From assembly GCA_963841455.1 (NCBI GenBank), contig CAWJCU010000002.1, positions 186,001-250,000 on the forward strand: 64,000 bases of DNA, in the 5' to 3' direction. Positions within the stretch are counted from its first letter, which is position 1. Each line of letters starts with the position of its first letter. A program made the translations under genes and the position numbers. The notes under the pieces are model-generated. The model was not told where the DNA came from, ran no database searches, and saw only the letters and a list, made by a program, of their open reading frames with translations. This stretch comes from JAWVFM01 sp963841455 (GTDB taxonomy: Bacteria > Actinomycetota > Thermoleophilia > Solirubrobacterales > 70-9). Of this stretch, positions 7,656 through 16,341 are shown in pieces.

Positions 7656-8435
7656 TTAGGCGCGGCGCCAGGCGGCGCTGGCGCCCCCGATGGCCAGCGC
7701 GGTCAGCGCCGCCGCGCCGATCGCGATACGTCGGCCGAGGCGCTCGAACCGCATCACGCGCCAACCCTCGTCCCTCGCGATACGCGCGAGCTCCTCGTCG
7801 GGGTTGACGGCCACAGGGTTGCCGACCGCCCGCAGCATCGGCAGGTCGGACACCGAGTCCGAGTACGCCCACGAAGCGGACAGGTCCACCCCGTGCTCGC
7901 CCGCGAAACGCTCGATCGCCTCCTCCTTTCCGCGCCCGTACATGAAGGCGCCGTCGAGCTCGCCGTTGAAGCGGCCGTCGGGACCGATCGCATAGGGCGT
8001 GCCGATCCCCGCGTCCATGTCGAGCACGCTCGCAAGTGTCTCCACGATCCCCTGACCGGCCGCGCTCACGATCACAGTCGCCCGTCCGGCGTCCTGGTGC
8101 TCATGGACCTCCTCGAGCATCCGCGGGTAGATCCGCGGGAGGATCGCCACCAGGACGTCGGGGGTCATCCTGGCGACCTCCTTCGCCTCCACGCCGGTCA
8201 GCACCTCGCGCGCCTCGGCCAGGATCCGCGCGGTCGCGTCCTCGTCGGCGCCGCGCAGGCGGAAGCGGACATGGTCGACGCCCCACCGGAGCATCGTCTT
8301 CGTGCTGAGCCAGCCGGCCTTGTGCGCGGCGCGCGCGTAGGGCAGGCCCGAAGAGCCGGCCATGAGCGTCCGATCGAGGTCGAAGAAGGCAGCGGCGCCC
8401 CCGGCGCCATCGCCGGAGGCGGCGCTAGGCGCCAT
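7656..8435 (-). CDS. HAD-superfamily IB hydrolase with C-terminal membrane segment
   Basis: 259 residues. Motif I is FFDLDRTLM (DxDxT, about residues 17-25), motif II VIVSAAGQGI, and motif III/IV K...AYSDSVSDLPMLRAVGNPVAVNPD. This is the SerB-like IB branch found widely in actinobacteria. The C-terminus (IAIGAAALTALAIGGASAAW) is hydrophobic and may anchor it to the membrane. The substrate is probably a phosphomonoester and cannot be specified. ATG 8435 overlaps the thiolase stop by 11 nt, so it is cotranscribed with thiolase and the mutase. Confidence 0.88.
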   Translation of the reverse strand: MAPSAASGDGAGGAAAFFDLDRTLMAGSSGLPYARAAHKAGWLSTKTMLRWGVDHVRFRLRGADEDATARILAEAREVLTGVEAKEVARMTPDVLVAILPRIYPRMLEEVHEHQDAGRATVIVSAAGQGIVETLASVLDMDAGIGTPYAIGPDGRFNGELDGAFMYGRGKEEAIERFAGEHGVDLSASWAYSDSVSDLPMLRAVGNPVAVNPDEELARIARDEGWRVMRFERLGRRIAIGAAALTALAIGGASAAWRRA

Positions 8436-9609
8436 TCACCTCGAGGACGATCGCGTCGCCCTGGCCGCCGCCGGAGCAGATGGCCGCACAGCCGAGGCCG
8501 CCGCCGCGCCGGCGCAGCTCGTGCACGAGCGCACCAACGATCCGCGCGCCCGAGGCGCCGATCGGGTGGCCGAGCGCGATCGCGCCCCCGTTGACGTTCA
8601 CCTTGTCCTCGTCGATGCCGAGCATCCGCATGGAGTTGAGCGCCACCGACGCGAACGCCTCGTTGATCTCCCACAGGTCCACGTCCTCGGGCTTGCGGTC
8701 GATCTTGTCGAGCGCCTGCTTGGCGGCTCCCGCGGGCGTCTTCGCCAGATAGGCGAAGTCGTCGGCCACGGCGCCGTAGGACAGGATCCGGGCGATCGGC
8801 TCGCGATCGTGGGAGCTCGCCCACTCCTCGGAAGCCACGACCACTGCCGCGGCACCGTCGTTCACCCCGGGCGCATTGCCGGCGGTGTGCGTCGCGTCGT
8901 CGCCTCCAACCGCCTTGAGCTTCGCCAGAACCTCGAGCGTCGTATCGGGGCGAATCGCCTCGTCCGCGGCGACCTCGCGCTCCTCCTTCTTGGACTTGAC
9001 GGTCACCGAGACGATCTCATCGGCGAGGCGCCCCTCGTCGGTCGCCCTGGCGGCGAGCTGGTGCGAGCGGGCGGCGAAGCGGTCCATATCGGGGCGCGTG
9101 ATCTCGAGCTCGTTGCTCACGCCGCTCGCCTCGTTGATCATCTGCTTGCCGGTGAACGGGTTGGTGAGCCCGTCGTGCGTCATCGCGTCGATCGCCTGCA
9201 CGTCCCCCATCCGGAAGCCGAAGCGGGCACCGGGGAGGAGGTAGGGCGCCTGCGACATCGACTCCATGCCGCCGGTGACCGCGACGTTCACGTCACCGGC
9301 GCGAATCGCCTGGTCGGCGAGGCCGACCGTCCGCATGCCCGATGCGCAGACCTTGTTGACGGTCTCCGAGGGAACCTCCTTGGGGATCCCGGCCTCGATC
9401 TGGGCCTGCCGCGAAGGGATCTGTCCCTGGCCGGCCTGAAGGACCTGCCCGTAGATCACCTGCTCGACCTCGTCCGGGCCCACCTCGGCGCGCTCGAGAG
9501 CGGCGTCGATCGCCGTCCCGCCGAGCTTGATCGCGTCGAGCGAGGAGAGCGCGCCGCCCATCTTCCCGAACGGGGTGCGGGCGGTGGACAGGATCACTGA
9601 GCGAGACAT
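8425..9609 (-). CDS. acetyl-CoA C-acyltransferase (thiolase)
   Basis: 394 residues, the standard length for a biosynthetic/degradative thiolase II. The nucleophilic Cys is in NKVCASGMR (about residue 88), the catalytic His in ALGHPIGASGAR, and the second Cys in CSGGGQGDA. It condenses or cleaves acetoacetyl- or 3-ketoacyl-CoA. It is the first gene of the minus-strand block leading into the methylmalonyl-CoA mutase genes, and diverges from pepA. The C-terminus overlaps the HAD gene. Confidence 0.93.
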   Translation of the reverse strand: MSRSVILSTARTPFGKMGGALSSLDAIKLGGTAIDAALERAEVGPDEVEQVIYGQVLQAGQGQIPSRQAQIEAGIPKEVPSETVNKVCASGMRTVGLADQAIRAGDVNVAVTGGMESMSQAPYLLPGARFGFRMGDVQAIDAMTHDGLTNPFTGKQMINEASGVSNELEITRPDMDRFAARSHQLAARATDEGRLADEIVSVTVKSKKEEREVAADEAIRPDTTLEVLAKLKAVGGDDATHTAGNAPGVNDGAAAVVVASEEWASSHDREPIARILSYGAVADDFAYLAKTPAGAAKQALDKIDRKPEDVDLWEINEAFASVALNSMRMLGIDEDKVNVNGGAIALGHPIGASGARIVGALVHELRRRGGGLGCAAICSGGGQGDAIVLEVNGA

Positions 9610-9677
9610 GTGGGCCTTTCTTCGTCGGACTGCCGGAGCCGTGGGGCGTAAGAGAATGCTAGATAAGCTCGCTCGCC

Positions 9678-11117
9678 GTGCAGGTCGAGGTAACTTCGAA
9701 CGCGCTCGGGGACGTCGACGCCGACGTCCGCTTCGTCGGGCTCTTCGATGGCGTCGAGCTGCCTGATGAGCTGCGCGACCTGCCGGGCGCGAGCGACGTG
9801 CGGGCCGGCTTTCGCAAGTCGACGATGCTGCGCCCGGCCGACGGCAGCCGGGTCCTCGTGGTGGGCCTCGGCGAGCAGCGTGAGCTCGATGCCGAGCGCC
9901 TTCGGGTTGCCGCGGCGATCGCCGCGAAGGCGGCCGGCTCCTACGAGGCGCGCTCGATCGCGTGGCGGGTTCCAGAGAGCCAGCGGGTGGGGCCCGCTGA
10001 GGCTGGCGGAGCGCTGACGGAGGGCACCATCCTGGCCGACTATCGGTTCGACCGCTACCGCACGGACCAGGACGATTCCTCGCCGAGGCTCGAGCGCGTC
10101 GTCCTGGCGGAGGTCAGTGATGACGCCGGGCCCGAGGTCGAGGCTGCCCGCATCGCCTCTGAGGCGGCAAACCGTGCCCGCGAGCTCCAGAGCCTCCCCG
10201 CCAACGAGCTTCGGCCCGACTCGCTCGCCGAACGCGCCAGGGAGATCGCCGACGGCCATGACGCGGTGTCGGTGGAGGTCTTCGATCGCGAGCAGATGAT
10301 CGAGCGAGGGATGGGCGGACTGGTCGCGGTGTCCGCCGGGTCCGAGACGCCGCCGAGGCTGATCGCCCTGCGCTACGAGGGCGGAGGCGGCGAGCGCCTG
10401 GGCCTCGTCGGCAAGGGCGTCACCTTCGACTCAGGCGGCATCTCGATCAAGCCCGCGGCGGGCATGCAGGAGATGAAGATGGACATGTCCGGGGCCGCTG
10501 CGGTGCTCGAGGCCTTCGCCGCGATCACGGAGCTCGGCCTGCCCCTGGATCTGGTGGCCGTCATTCCCACCACCGAAAACATGCCGAGTGGCTCCGCCAC
10601 CCGCCCCGGCGACGTCGTGACGCAGCTCAACGGCAAGACGGTCGAGGTGAACAACACCGATGCCGAGGGGCGCCTCATCCTCGCCGACGCCCTCACCTAC
10701 TGCGTCCGCGATATGGGCGCCGAGCGAGTCGTCGACCTCGCGACGCTCACGGGTGCGGTCCTCATCGCGCTCGGGTCCACATACGCCGCCCTGATCTCGA
10801 ACGACGACGAGTGGGCGGCGAAAGTGGCCCATGCGGGCGACGCGGCGGGGGAGCTCGCCTGGCGGCTCCCGCTCCACCCGGAGTACAAGGAGCTCACGAA
10901 GGGCAAGATCGCCGACCTCACGAACGCGGCGGCGAAGCGCAAGGCGGGCACGATCTATGCCGGCTCGTTCCTCGAGGAGTTCGTCGACGGCAAGCCGTGG
11001 GCGCACCTTGACATCGCCGGGACCTCGTGGGACGTCGGCCGCGACTACGTCGGATCCGGCCCGACCGGCTTCGGCGTCAGGCTGCTCGTGCAGCTCGCGC
11101 GCGAGCTCGCCGCCTAG
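9678..11117 (+). CDS. pepA: leucyl aminopeptidase, M17 family
   Basis: 479 residues from GTG 9678. A cytosolic, hexameric, two-metal aminopeptidase that releases N-terminal residues from peptides. The C-terminal catalytic domain is intact: LVGKGVTFDSGGISIKP (Lys and Asp ligands), MKMDMSGAAAVL, and the signature NTDAEGRLILADAL with further metal ligands. The N-terminal half is the variable macro-like domain. No clear Shine-Dalgarno precedes the GTG. It stands alone on the plus strand. Confidence 0.93.
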   Translation: MQVEVTSNALGDVDADVRFVGLFDGVELPDELRDLPGASDVRAGFRKSTMLRPADGSRVLVVGLGEQRELDAERLRVAAAIAAKAAGSYEARSIAWRVPESQRVGPAEAGGALTEGTILADYRFDRYRTDQDDSSPRLERVVLAEVSDDAGPEVEAARIASEAANRARELQSLPANELRPDSLAERAREIADGHDAVSVEVFDREQMIERGMGGLVAVSAGSETPPRLIALRYEGGGGERLGLVGKGVTFDSGGISIKPAAGMQEMKMDMSGAAAVLEAFAAITELGLPLDLVAVIPTTENMPSGSATRPGDVVTQLNGKTVEVNNTDAEGRLILADALTYCVRDMGAERVVDLATLTGAVLIALGSTYAALISNDDEWAAKVAHAGDAAGELAWRLPLHPEYKELTKGKIADLTNAAAKRKAGTIYAGSFLEEFVDGKPWAHLDIAGTSWDVGRDYVGSGPTGFGVRLLVQLARELAA

Positions 11118-11123
11118 CCCGCC

Positions 11124-11564
11124 TCAGAGCGCCAGGAGCTGGATCAGCCGGCGCGCGAGCAGCCGGTCGCCCTCGAGCGACACCCGGCCCCGGTAGAGGC
11201 CGAGGATTGCGGCCAAGCCGTGGCGGCTGGCGGGGTTCGGTATCCCGAGGAGCGTCGGTGCGGTCGCCATGTGCACGATGTCCGTGAGCCGGCCCGCGAT
11301 CGCCAGGTCAGGCGCGGCGAGGTCGCCGTCGAAGACGTCGATTGCGTCCCGGTCGAAGTGGACGGAGAGAGGCGAGATGTCGTCGATCCATCGAAAGGTC
11401 ACGCGGCCCCGGATCTCCTGCGCGACCGCCGGCCGCCGCTCGACTCCACGCTCGACCCACACGAAGAGGCTCGGCGCCACGCCCTCGCGGGTGGTGCGGC
11501 CGAGGCGTACCTCGATCCTTCCATTCGCCGAGCCCTGCGGCGCATCTTCTCGCGCGCGCGCCAT
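11124..11564 (-). CDS. SCP2-like sterol/lipid-carrier domain protein
   Basis: 146 residues. The second half (FDGDLAAPDLAIAGRLTDIVHMATA ... LGLYRGRVSLEGDRLLARRLIQLLAL) has the typical end of SCP2-type domains: a DLxIxG strand, a helix, then GRVxLEGDxxLARRLLxLL. Such proteins bind fatty acyl or other lipid ligands in the cytosol. It diverges from the acyl-CoA dehydrogenase gene by 37 bp, consistent with lipid metabolism. The assignment rests on pattern, not on a catalytic motif. Confidence 0.6.
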   Translation of the reverse strand: MARAREDAPQGSANGRIEVRLGRTTREGVAPSLFVWVERGVERRPAVAQEIRGRVTFRWIDDISPLSVHFDRDAIDVFDGDLAAPDLAIAGRLTDIVHMATAPTLLGIPNPASRHGLAAILGLYRGRVSLEGDRLLARRLIQLLAL

Positions 11565-11601
11565 CGCTTCACGCTACCGCCTGCGCATAACATCGGCCGC
11601 C

Positions 11602-12747
11602 GTGGACTTCGACCTCACCGACGAGCAGCGCCTCCTTCGCGACACCGTTCGGGACTTCGCGCGTTCCGAGGTCGCGCCCGTGGCGGAGGAGCTGGACCGC
11701 ACCAAGGCGTTCCCCTACGAGATCGTCGCCAAGCTCGGCGAGCTCGGGCTGATGGGAATCCCGTTCCCGAGCGAGTACGGCGGCGGGGGCGCGGACACGC
11801 TCTCCTACGCGCTCGCGATCGAGGAGCTGGCGCGGATCGACTCCTCGGTGTGCATCACGGTCGCCGCCCACACCTCGCTCGGGACGATGCCGATCTACCT
11901 GTGGGGCACCGACGAGCAGAAGACGGAATGGCTGCCGGCCCTCTGTTCGGGAAGGCGCCTCGCGGCGTTCGGGCTGACCGAGCCCGAGGCCGGCTCGGAT
12001 GCCGGCGCCACCCGCACCCGCGCGCGTCTCGAGGACGGCGAGTGGATCATCGACGGCGCCAAGCAGTTCATCACCAACTCGGGCACCGAGATCTCCGGCT
12101 GCGTGACGATCACCGCGGTTACGGGGGGCGCCGACGGCGATCGCGAGATCTCGAACCTGATCGTGCCGAACGGGACCCCGGGCTATGAGGCGGGCGAGCC
12201 GTACCGGAAGATGGGCTGGAACGCATCCGACACCCGGCCGCTCAGCTTCGATGGGGCGCGCGTTCCCGAATCAAATCTCCTGGGACGGCGCGGCGAGGGC
12301 TTCAAGCAGTTCCTGCACATCCTCGACGGTGGGCGGATCGGCGTCGCCGCGATGGGCGTGGGCCTCGCGCAGGGCGCCCTCGACGAGGCGATCGCCTACG
12401 CGAAGGAGCGGCGCGCGTTCGGCCAGCCGATCTCCCGCTTCCAGGCGATCCAGGCGAAGATCGCCGACCTCTCGGCCGAGATCGAGGCCGCCCGCCTGCT
12501 GACATACAAGGCCGCGATCCTGAAGGATCGCGGGCAGGCGTTCACCCTCACGGCGGCTCAGGCGAAGCTGAAGACCGGACGCCTGGCGGTTCGCGCGACC
12601 GAGGAGGCCGTCCAGATCCACGGTGGCTACGGCTACATCGAGGAGTACCCGGTGTGCCGCTTCTACCGCGACGCCAAGATCCTCACCATCGGCGAGGGCA
12701 CCGACGAGGTCCAGCAGATGGTGATCGCGCGCCAGCTCGGCTGTTAA
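11602..12747 (+). CDS. acyl-CoA dehydrogenase
   Basis: 381 residues from GTG 11602. FAD-dependent alpha,beta-desaturation of an acyl-CoA, with ETF as electron acceptor. Family landmarks: N-terminal DFDLTDEQRLLRDTVRDFARSEVAP, the AFGLTEPEAGSDAGATRTRA FAD/substrate stretch, WIIDGAKQFITNSG, RIGVAAMGVGLAQGALDEAIAYAKERRAFGQPI, and C-terminal EAVQIHGGYGYIEEYPVCRFYRDAKI with the catalytic Glu in the IEEYP segment, as in short/branched-chain members. Its electrons would go to the EtfBA pair encoded at 3-5 kb. Confidence 0.93.
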   Translation: MDFDLTDEQRLLRDTVRDFARSEVAPVAEELDRTKAFPYEIVAKLGELGLMGIPFPSEYGGGGADTLSYALAIEELARIDSSVCITVAAHTSLGTMPIYLWGTDEQKTEWLPALCSGRRLAAFGLTEPEAGSDAGATRTRARLEDGEWIIDGAKQFITNSGTEISGCVTITAVTGGADGDREISNLIVPNGTPGYEAGEPYRKMGWNASDTRPLSFDGARVPESNLLGRRGEGFKQFLHILDGGRIGVAAMGVGLAQGALDEAIAYAKERRAFGQPISRFQAIQAKIADLSAEIEAARLLTYKAAILKDRGQAFTLTAAQAKLKTGRLAVRATEEAVQIHGGYGYIEEYPVCRFYRDAKILTIGEGTDEVQQMVIARQLGC

Positions 12748-12776
12748 CGACGCGTAGAAGCCAAATCCCGCAGATT

Positions 12777-12793
12777 GCGCCCTATTTGGGCGC
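12777..12793 (+). terminator. hairpin after the acyl-CoA dehydrogenase gene
   Basis: GCGCCC-TATTT-GGGCGC forms a 6-bp stem with a 5-nt loop, 29 nt after the stop codon. There is no T-run. It probably separates the dehydrogenase gene from the small gene that starts at 12878. Confidence 0.4.
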
Positions 12794-12877
12794 GCTCGTG
12801 GCATCCGTAGCGAATCCGTCCCACGGCCGCTCTACAGTCGCCCCGGCAGCATCGGCGGTCAGAAGGAGGAATGGTCG

Positions 12878-13093
12878 GTGCACATCGAGGAGAGTGGGTC
12901 TCAGTGGGACGGGCTGGTGGCGCTGCGCGAGGAATTCGACCGCGACGCGGTCGCGATCCCGCAGCTCCGCAGCCGCATTGACGGCAAGCCCCGCGATCCC
13001 GCGGCGAAGACGGTGCGCCTCGCGGAGGCGCTCGCGTTCAGCGCCTCGTGGTCGCGGATAGACGACGCGCGCAACAGGCGCCTGGCGGCCTGA
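12878..13093 (+). CDS. small hypothetical protein
   Basis: 71 residues, not recognised. The start is GTG 12878 because the strong RBS AGAAGGAGGA (12861-12870) lies 7 nt before it; the nearby ATG at 12871 is in another frame and sits on top of the RBS. The sequence is polar and probably helical, with an acidic N-terminus (HIEESGSQWDGLVALREEFDRDAV) and an Arg-rich end (SRIDDARNRRLAA). No membrane segment or metal motif. Confidence 0.6.
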   Translation: MHIEESGSQWDGLVALREEFDRDAVAIPQLRSRIDGKPRDPAAKTVRLAEALAFSASWSRIDDARNRRLAA

Positions 13094-13117
13094 ACCAGCC
13101 AGAATCGAGCTCACCCG

Positions 13118-13519
13118 TCAGCCGGGCGGACGGGATGTGACCGTCGCGTCCTGAGCGTCGGCCAGGTCGGCCGCACGCCCCGCCTCGGAGCCGATCCCGT
13201 AGTGGTCGAGCAGCCGCTGCTCATCCTCTCGAGCGAGCCCCTTGGAGCCATCGCCGCGCGGAACGGACCGGATCTCATCGCGGGTGAAGGGGACCCAGAC
13301 CTGGCCCACGGCTCCGACCGCGTGACGCGCCGGGACGAGCGAGCGGGCGCCCAGCCGCCCCGTTCGGACGATGAGCCACTCGGGCAGGGCGGTCTGCGCG
13401 TCGACCAGGAAGCCGTCGAGTTTGCCGACCGCCGTGCCTGACATCTCGTCGACCTGGTGCCCAATCCAGCCTCGCGCCTCGTCCGCCGTCGGGCGCGCAT
13501 CGGTCTCCGTCTCAACCAT
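13118..13519 (-). CDS. PRC-barrel domain protein
   Basis: 133 residues. Residues ~30-85 (GTAVGKLDGFLVDAQTALPEWLIVRTGRLGARSLVPARHAVGAVGQVWVPFTRDEIRSVP) match the PRC-barrel pattern: G-x-x-V-G-K-L-x-x-x-x-V-D, W-L-I-V, and a final V-x-V-P-F-x-R-D-E-I. The domain is a small beta-barrel found in RNA processing and photosynthetic proteins; its role as a lone protein is unknown. It is followed by LAREDEQRLLDHYGI. ATG 13519 overlaps the end of meaB by 8 nt. Confidence 0.75.
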   Translation of the reverse strand: MVETETDARPTADEARGWIGHQVDEMSGTAVGKLDGFLVDAQTALPEWLIVRTGRLGARSLVPARHAVGAVGQVWVPFTRDEIRSVPRGDGSKGLAREDEQRLLDHYGIGSEAGRAADLADAQDATVTSRPPG

Positions 13520-14477
13520 CGGTCGCCCTTTCTAGCAACTCGCCGGCCGCCGTCGCCGGGTCGGTCTCACGGCGCACGACCCTTTCGAGGAGCTCGGTGA
13601 ACGCCGGATCGGCGTCGAGGCGGCCCTCGAGCTCCCGCCGCATCCGGCTCGCCGCGATGCCGATCACCTCGGCGCGAAGGTTTCGGGCGCGCCGCTTTGC
13701 GAGCGTCCCCTCGGCCTCGATGTGCGCGCGGTGCTCGTCCACGTGCTCGACCAGCTCCGCGACCCCTTCGCCCCTCGTCGCCTCCGTCCTCACCACCGGG
13801 ACCTTCCAGGAGCGGTCGGGCGCGATCGCCAGGATCGACCGGATCTCTCGCACCATCGTGTCGGCGAGCGGATGGTCGCGCTTGTTGACGACGATCACGT
13901 CGGGGATCTCCATCACGCCGGCCTTGAGCGCCTGGATGGAGTCCCCGGAGCCCGGTTGGAGCGCGAGCACGACGGTGTCGGCGTGGTCGACGACGTCGAT
14001 CTCTGCCTGCCCCACGCCGACCGTCTCGAGCAGGACGTCGTCCTTGCCGGAGGCGTCCATCAGGAGCGCCGCCTGGAGCGCCGCCTCGGCGAGCCCGCCG
14101 AGCGAGCCCCGTGTCGCCATCGAGCGAATGAAAACGCCGGCGTCGAGGAAGTGGTCGGAGAGCCGGATTCGGTCGCCGAGCACGGCGCCGTGAGTGAATG
14201 GGCTGGAAGGATCAATCGAAAGCACGCCGACGGTTCGTTCGCGCCCGCGCAGCTCCGCGGTGATCGCGCCGATCAGCGTGCTTTTCCCGACTCCGGGCGG
14301 CCCCGTGACGCCGACGATCCGCGCCCGGCCGGTGCGGGGGAAGATCTCGGCGACCAGCTCGTCGCCCTTCGGGTCGCGGTTCTCCACCAACGTGATCGCC
14401 CGTGCGAGGGCGCGGCCCTCCCCCGCGAGCACCCGCTCGGCGAGCGGGGCGCTGGAGGCTGTCTCGGCTTCCGGCAC
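13512..14477 (-). CDS. meaB: methylmalonyl-CoA mutase-associated GTPase MeaB
   Basis: 321 residues from GTG 14477; longer starts would run into the divergent acyltransferase gene. A G3E-family GTPase that gates adenosylcobalamin delivery to, and protects, methylmalonyl-CoA mutase. Visible: Walker A GPPGVGKSTLIGA, SIDPSSPFTHGAVLGDRIRL, SMATRGSLGGL, the ETVGVGQAEIDV switch segment, and VVNKRD as the guanine-specificity NKxD. The C-terminal arm (HIEAEGTLAKRRARNLRAEVIGIAASRMRRELEG) mediates dimerisation. It lies about 6 kb from the mutase genes and supports their function. Confidence 0.93.
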   Translation of the reverse strand: MPEAETASSAPLAERVLAGEGRALARAITLVENRDPKGDELVAEIFPRTGRARIVGVTGPPGVGKSTLIGAITAELRGRERTVGVLSIDPSSPFTHGAVLGDRIRLSDHFLDAGVFIRSMATRGSLGGLAEAALQAALLMDASGKDDVLLETVGVGQAEIDVVDHADTVVLALQPGSGDSIQALKAGVMEIPDVIVVNKRDHPLADTMVREIRSILAIAPDRSWKVPVVRTEATRGEGVAELVEHVDEHRAHIEAEGTLAKRRARNLRAEVIGIAASRMRRELEGRLDADPAFTELLERVVRRETDPATAAGELLERATDG

Positions 14478-14505
14478 CGGGCGTGAGTCTAGAGTCCGGC
14501 CCGCC

Positions 14506-15126
14506 GTGCTCAGAACCGCGCGCTTCCTCGCCCGCAACGGGATGCTGAACCTCAAGTACGCACGCCTTCTGTGGCGATATCTGTGGCGCCGCTTCCTGAC
14601 CCCGGCGGGCTGGCGCTGGGAGACCGACGGTCCGGTCTTCTTCGGCCGCGGCCTGGAGGTTCAGATCGGCCGCGACGCGAAGGTGCGCTTCGGCCGGTTC
14701 GCCTGGATCGGCGACGGGACCAAGATCCGCTGTCACGAGGGCGTCGTCGAGATCGGCGCGAAGACCGTTCTGGGGCAGGAGTGCACGATCTCCGGCTACC
14801 AGCGCATCCAGATCGGAGAGCAGTGCGTGGTCGCCGACCGCGCGATGTTCATCGACTTCGACCACGGGACCGCCGAGGTCGACCGGCCCATACGCGTGCA
14901 GGGGATCTACAAGCGCGACGTGGTGATCGGGTCCAACGTCTGGATCGGCTACGGCGCCTCGTTCCTGAGGGGCGTGCGCGTGGGCGACAACTCCGTGGTC
15001 GGCACCTACTCGGTGGTCAACCGGGACGTGCCGGCGAACGCGGTCGTCGGCGGCATCCCGGCGAAGGTGCTGCGCATGCGCGACGCGCCGTCCAGCCTTC
15101 GCTGGCCGGATCCGGTCCAGCCCTGA
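14506..15126 (+). CDS. hexapeptide-repeat O-acyltransferase
   Basis: 206 residues from GTG 14506. After a basic, aromatic N-terminus (LKYARLLWRYLWRRFLTP) come left-handed beta-helix repeats (I/VGxxxxV): VQIGRDAKVRFGRFAWIGDGTKI, VEIGAKTVLGQECTI, VVIGSNVWIGYGASFLRGVRVGDNSVVGTYSVVNRDVPANAVVGGIPAKVLR, the last being the classic end of this family. HGTAEVDRPI probably holds the catalytic His (FDHGT). It transfers an acyl group, usually acetyl, to a sugar hydroxyl. Converging with the GT4/GH57/methyltransferase genes, it resembles Rv3034c of the mycobacterial methylglucose lipopolysaccharide locus. Confidence 0.85.
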   Translation: MLRTARFLARNGMLNLKYARLLWRYLWRRFLTPAGWRWETDGPVFFGRGLEVQIGRDAKVRFGRFAWIGDGTKIRCHEGVVEIGAKTVLGQECTISGYQRIQIGEQCVVADRAMFIDFDHGTAEVDRPIRVQGIYKRDVVIGSNVWIGYGASFLRGVRVGDNSVVGTYSVVNRDVPANAVVGGIPAKVLRMRDAPSSLRWPDPVQP

Positions 15127-15146
15127 GGCTCAGAAGGCCTGCGGAC

Positions 15147-16334
15147 TCAGGCGGGCGCGGGAGCCGTCTCGCGGTACAGCACCGCGGTGCGCGTCGCGAC
15201 GTCGGCCCAGTCGAAGCGCAGGACGTGCTCTGAGGCCTCGCTGATCAGCCGCTCGCGAAGCTCGCCGTCGCCCAAGACGCGCTCGACCATCCTCGCGAGC
15301 TCGCTGGCGTCGCGCGAGCGGAAGCGAAGGCCGGCCGCATCGTGCGGTACGACCTCGCGGAGCCCACCCGTGTCGGCGACGATGCAGGGACAGCCCGACG
15401 CCATCGCCTCCAGGGCCACGAGCCCGAACGGCTCGTAGATCGACGGCACTACGCAGACGTCGGCGATTCGGTAGAGCGAATGAAGGACGTCGTCGCCGAT
15501 CCACCCCAGGAACGTGCCGTGGTCCATGAGCCCGAGGTCCGCGGCCTGCCGGCGCAGCTCCTCCTCGTGGGTCCCGGAACCGGCGACCAGGAAGCGGGTG
15601 CCCGGGCACCGCTCGATCAGCTCGGGCATGGCCTCGAGCGCGATCTGGAAGCCCTTCTCGTAGACGAGTCGGCCGATGAGGAGAACGAGGCGCTCGTCGG
15701 GCGCGGCGAACTCGCCCCGCAGCCGCCCGAGCTCGGCGCTGGCCGGCACCGGAAGGTCCTCCGGATCGATGCCGTTCGGGATCACCTCGATGCGGTCCTC
15801 GGGGACTCCGAAGATGTCCGAGACCTGCTCGCGCATGTAGTACGAGCAGGTGATCACCCGGTCCGCGCGGTTCGTGATCCACCGCTCGACGCCGTGGATG
15901 TGCGACTGGGGATGGTCCGCCACCCAGCCCTGGTGGCGGCCGTGCTCGGTCGCGTGGATCGTCGCGACGAGGGCGGAATCGAAGCGGCGGGCGAGATGGT
16001 CGCACGCCATCGCCACGAGCCAGTCATGGCCGTGGACGACGTCGAAGTCGAAGCGGTCGCCGAGCTCGACACCGGCGGCGAGCATGTCCGCGTTCATGCG
16101 CTCGACCCAGGCGACGAACTCGCCGAGGTCGCGCGGGCGGCTCGGCTCGAGCACACGGTGGATCGCCACGCCGCCGACCACCTCCTCAGCCGGGGACTCC
16201 TCTCCCCCACGCGTGAGCACGTGGACCTCGACGCCGTCGGCGACGAGGCCCTCGGAGAGCTTGCGCACGTGGCGCGCAAGGCCGCCCTCGATGAGGGGCG
16301 GGTACTCCCAGCTCAGGATGAGCACTCGGGTCAC
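15147..16334 (-). CDS. GT4 glycosyltransferase, probable alpha-1,4-glucosyltransferase (Rv3032-like)
   Basis: 395 residues from GTG 16334. A GT-B fold enzyme: N-terminal acceptor domain starting VLILSWEYPPLIEGGLARHVRKLSEGL (glycogen-synthase-like), HGHDWLVAMACDHLARR, and IPNGIDPEDL at the hinge; C-terminal donor domain with LIGRLVYEKGFQIALEAM and the EX7E motif in PSIYEPFGLVALEAMASG. It probably extends an alpha-1,4-glucan from a nucleotide-glucose. Its neighbours, the GH57 branching enzyme 7 nt upstream and a sugar methyltransferase, match the order Rv3030-Rv3031-Rv3032. Confidence 0.88.
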   Translation of the reverse strand: MTRVLILSWEYPPLIEGGLARHVRKLSEGLVADGVEVHVLTRGGEESPAEEVVGGVAIHRVLEPSRPRDLGEFVAWVERMNADMLAAGVELGDRFDFDVVHGHDWLVAMACDHLARRFDSALVATIHATEHGRHQGWVADHPQSHIHGVERWITNRADRVITCSYYMREQVSDIFGVPEDRIEVIPNGIDPEDLPVPASAELGRLRGEFAAPDERLVLLIGRLVYEKGFQIALEAMPELIERCPGTRFLVAGSGTHEEELRRQAADLGLMDHGTFLGWIGDDVLHSLYRIADVCVVPSIYEPFGLVALEAMASGCPCIVADTGGLREVVPHDAAGLRFRSRDASELARMVERVLGDGELRERLISEASEHVLRFDWADVATRTAVLYRETAPAPA

Positions 16335-16341
16335 GCGGGCC

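Noticed and set aside
5999..7807. 602-codon open frame on the plus strand
   Set aside because: Shadow of the methylmalonyl-CoA mutase large subunit gene; low-complexity product with no start signal.
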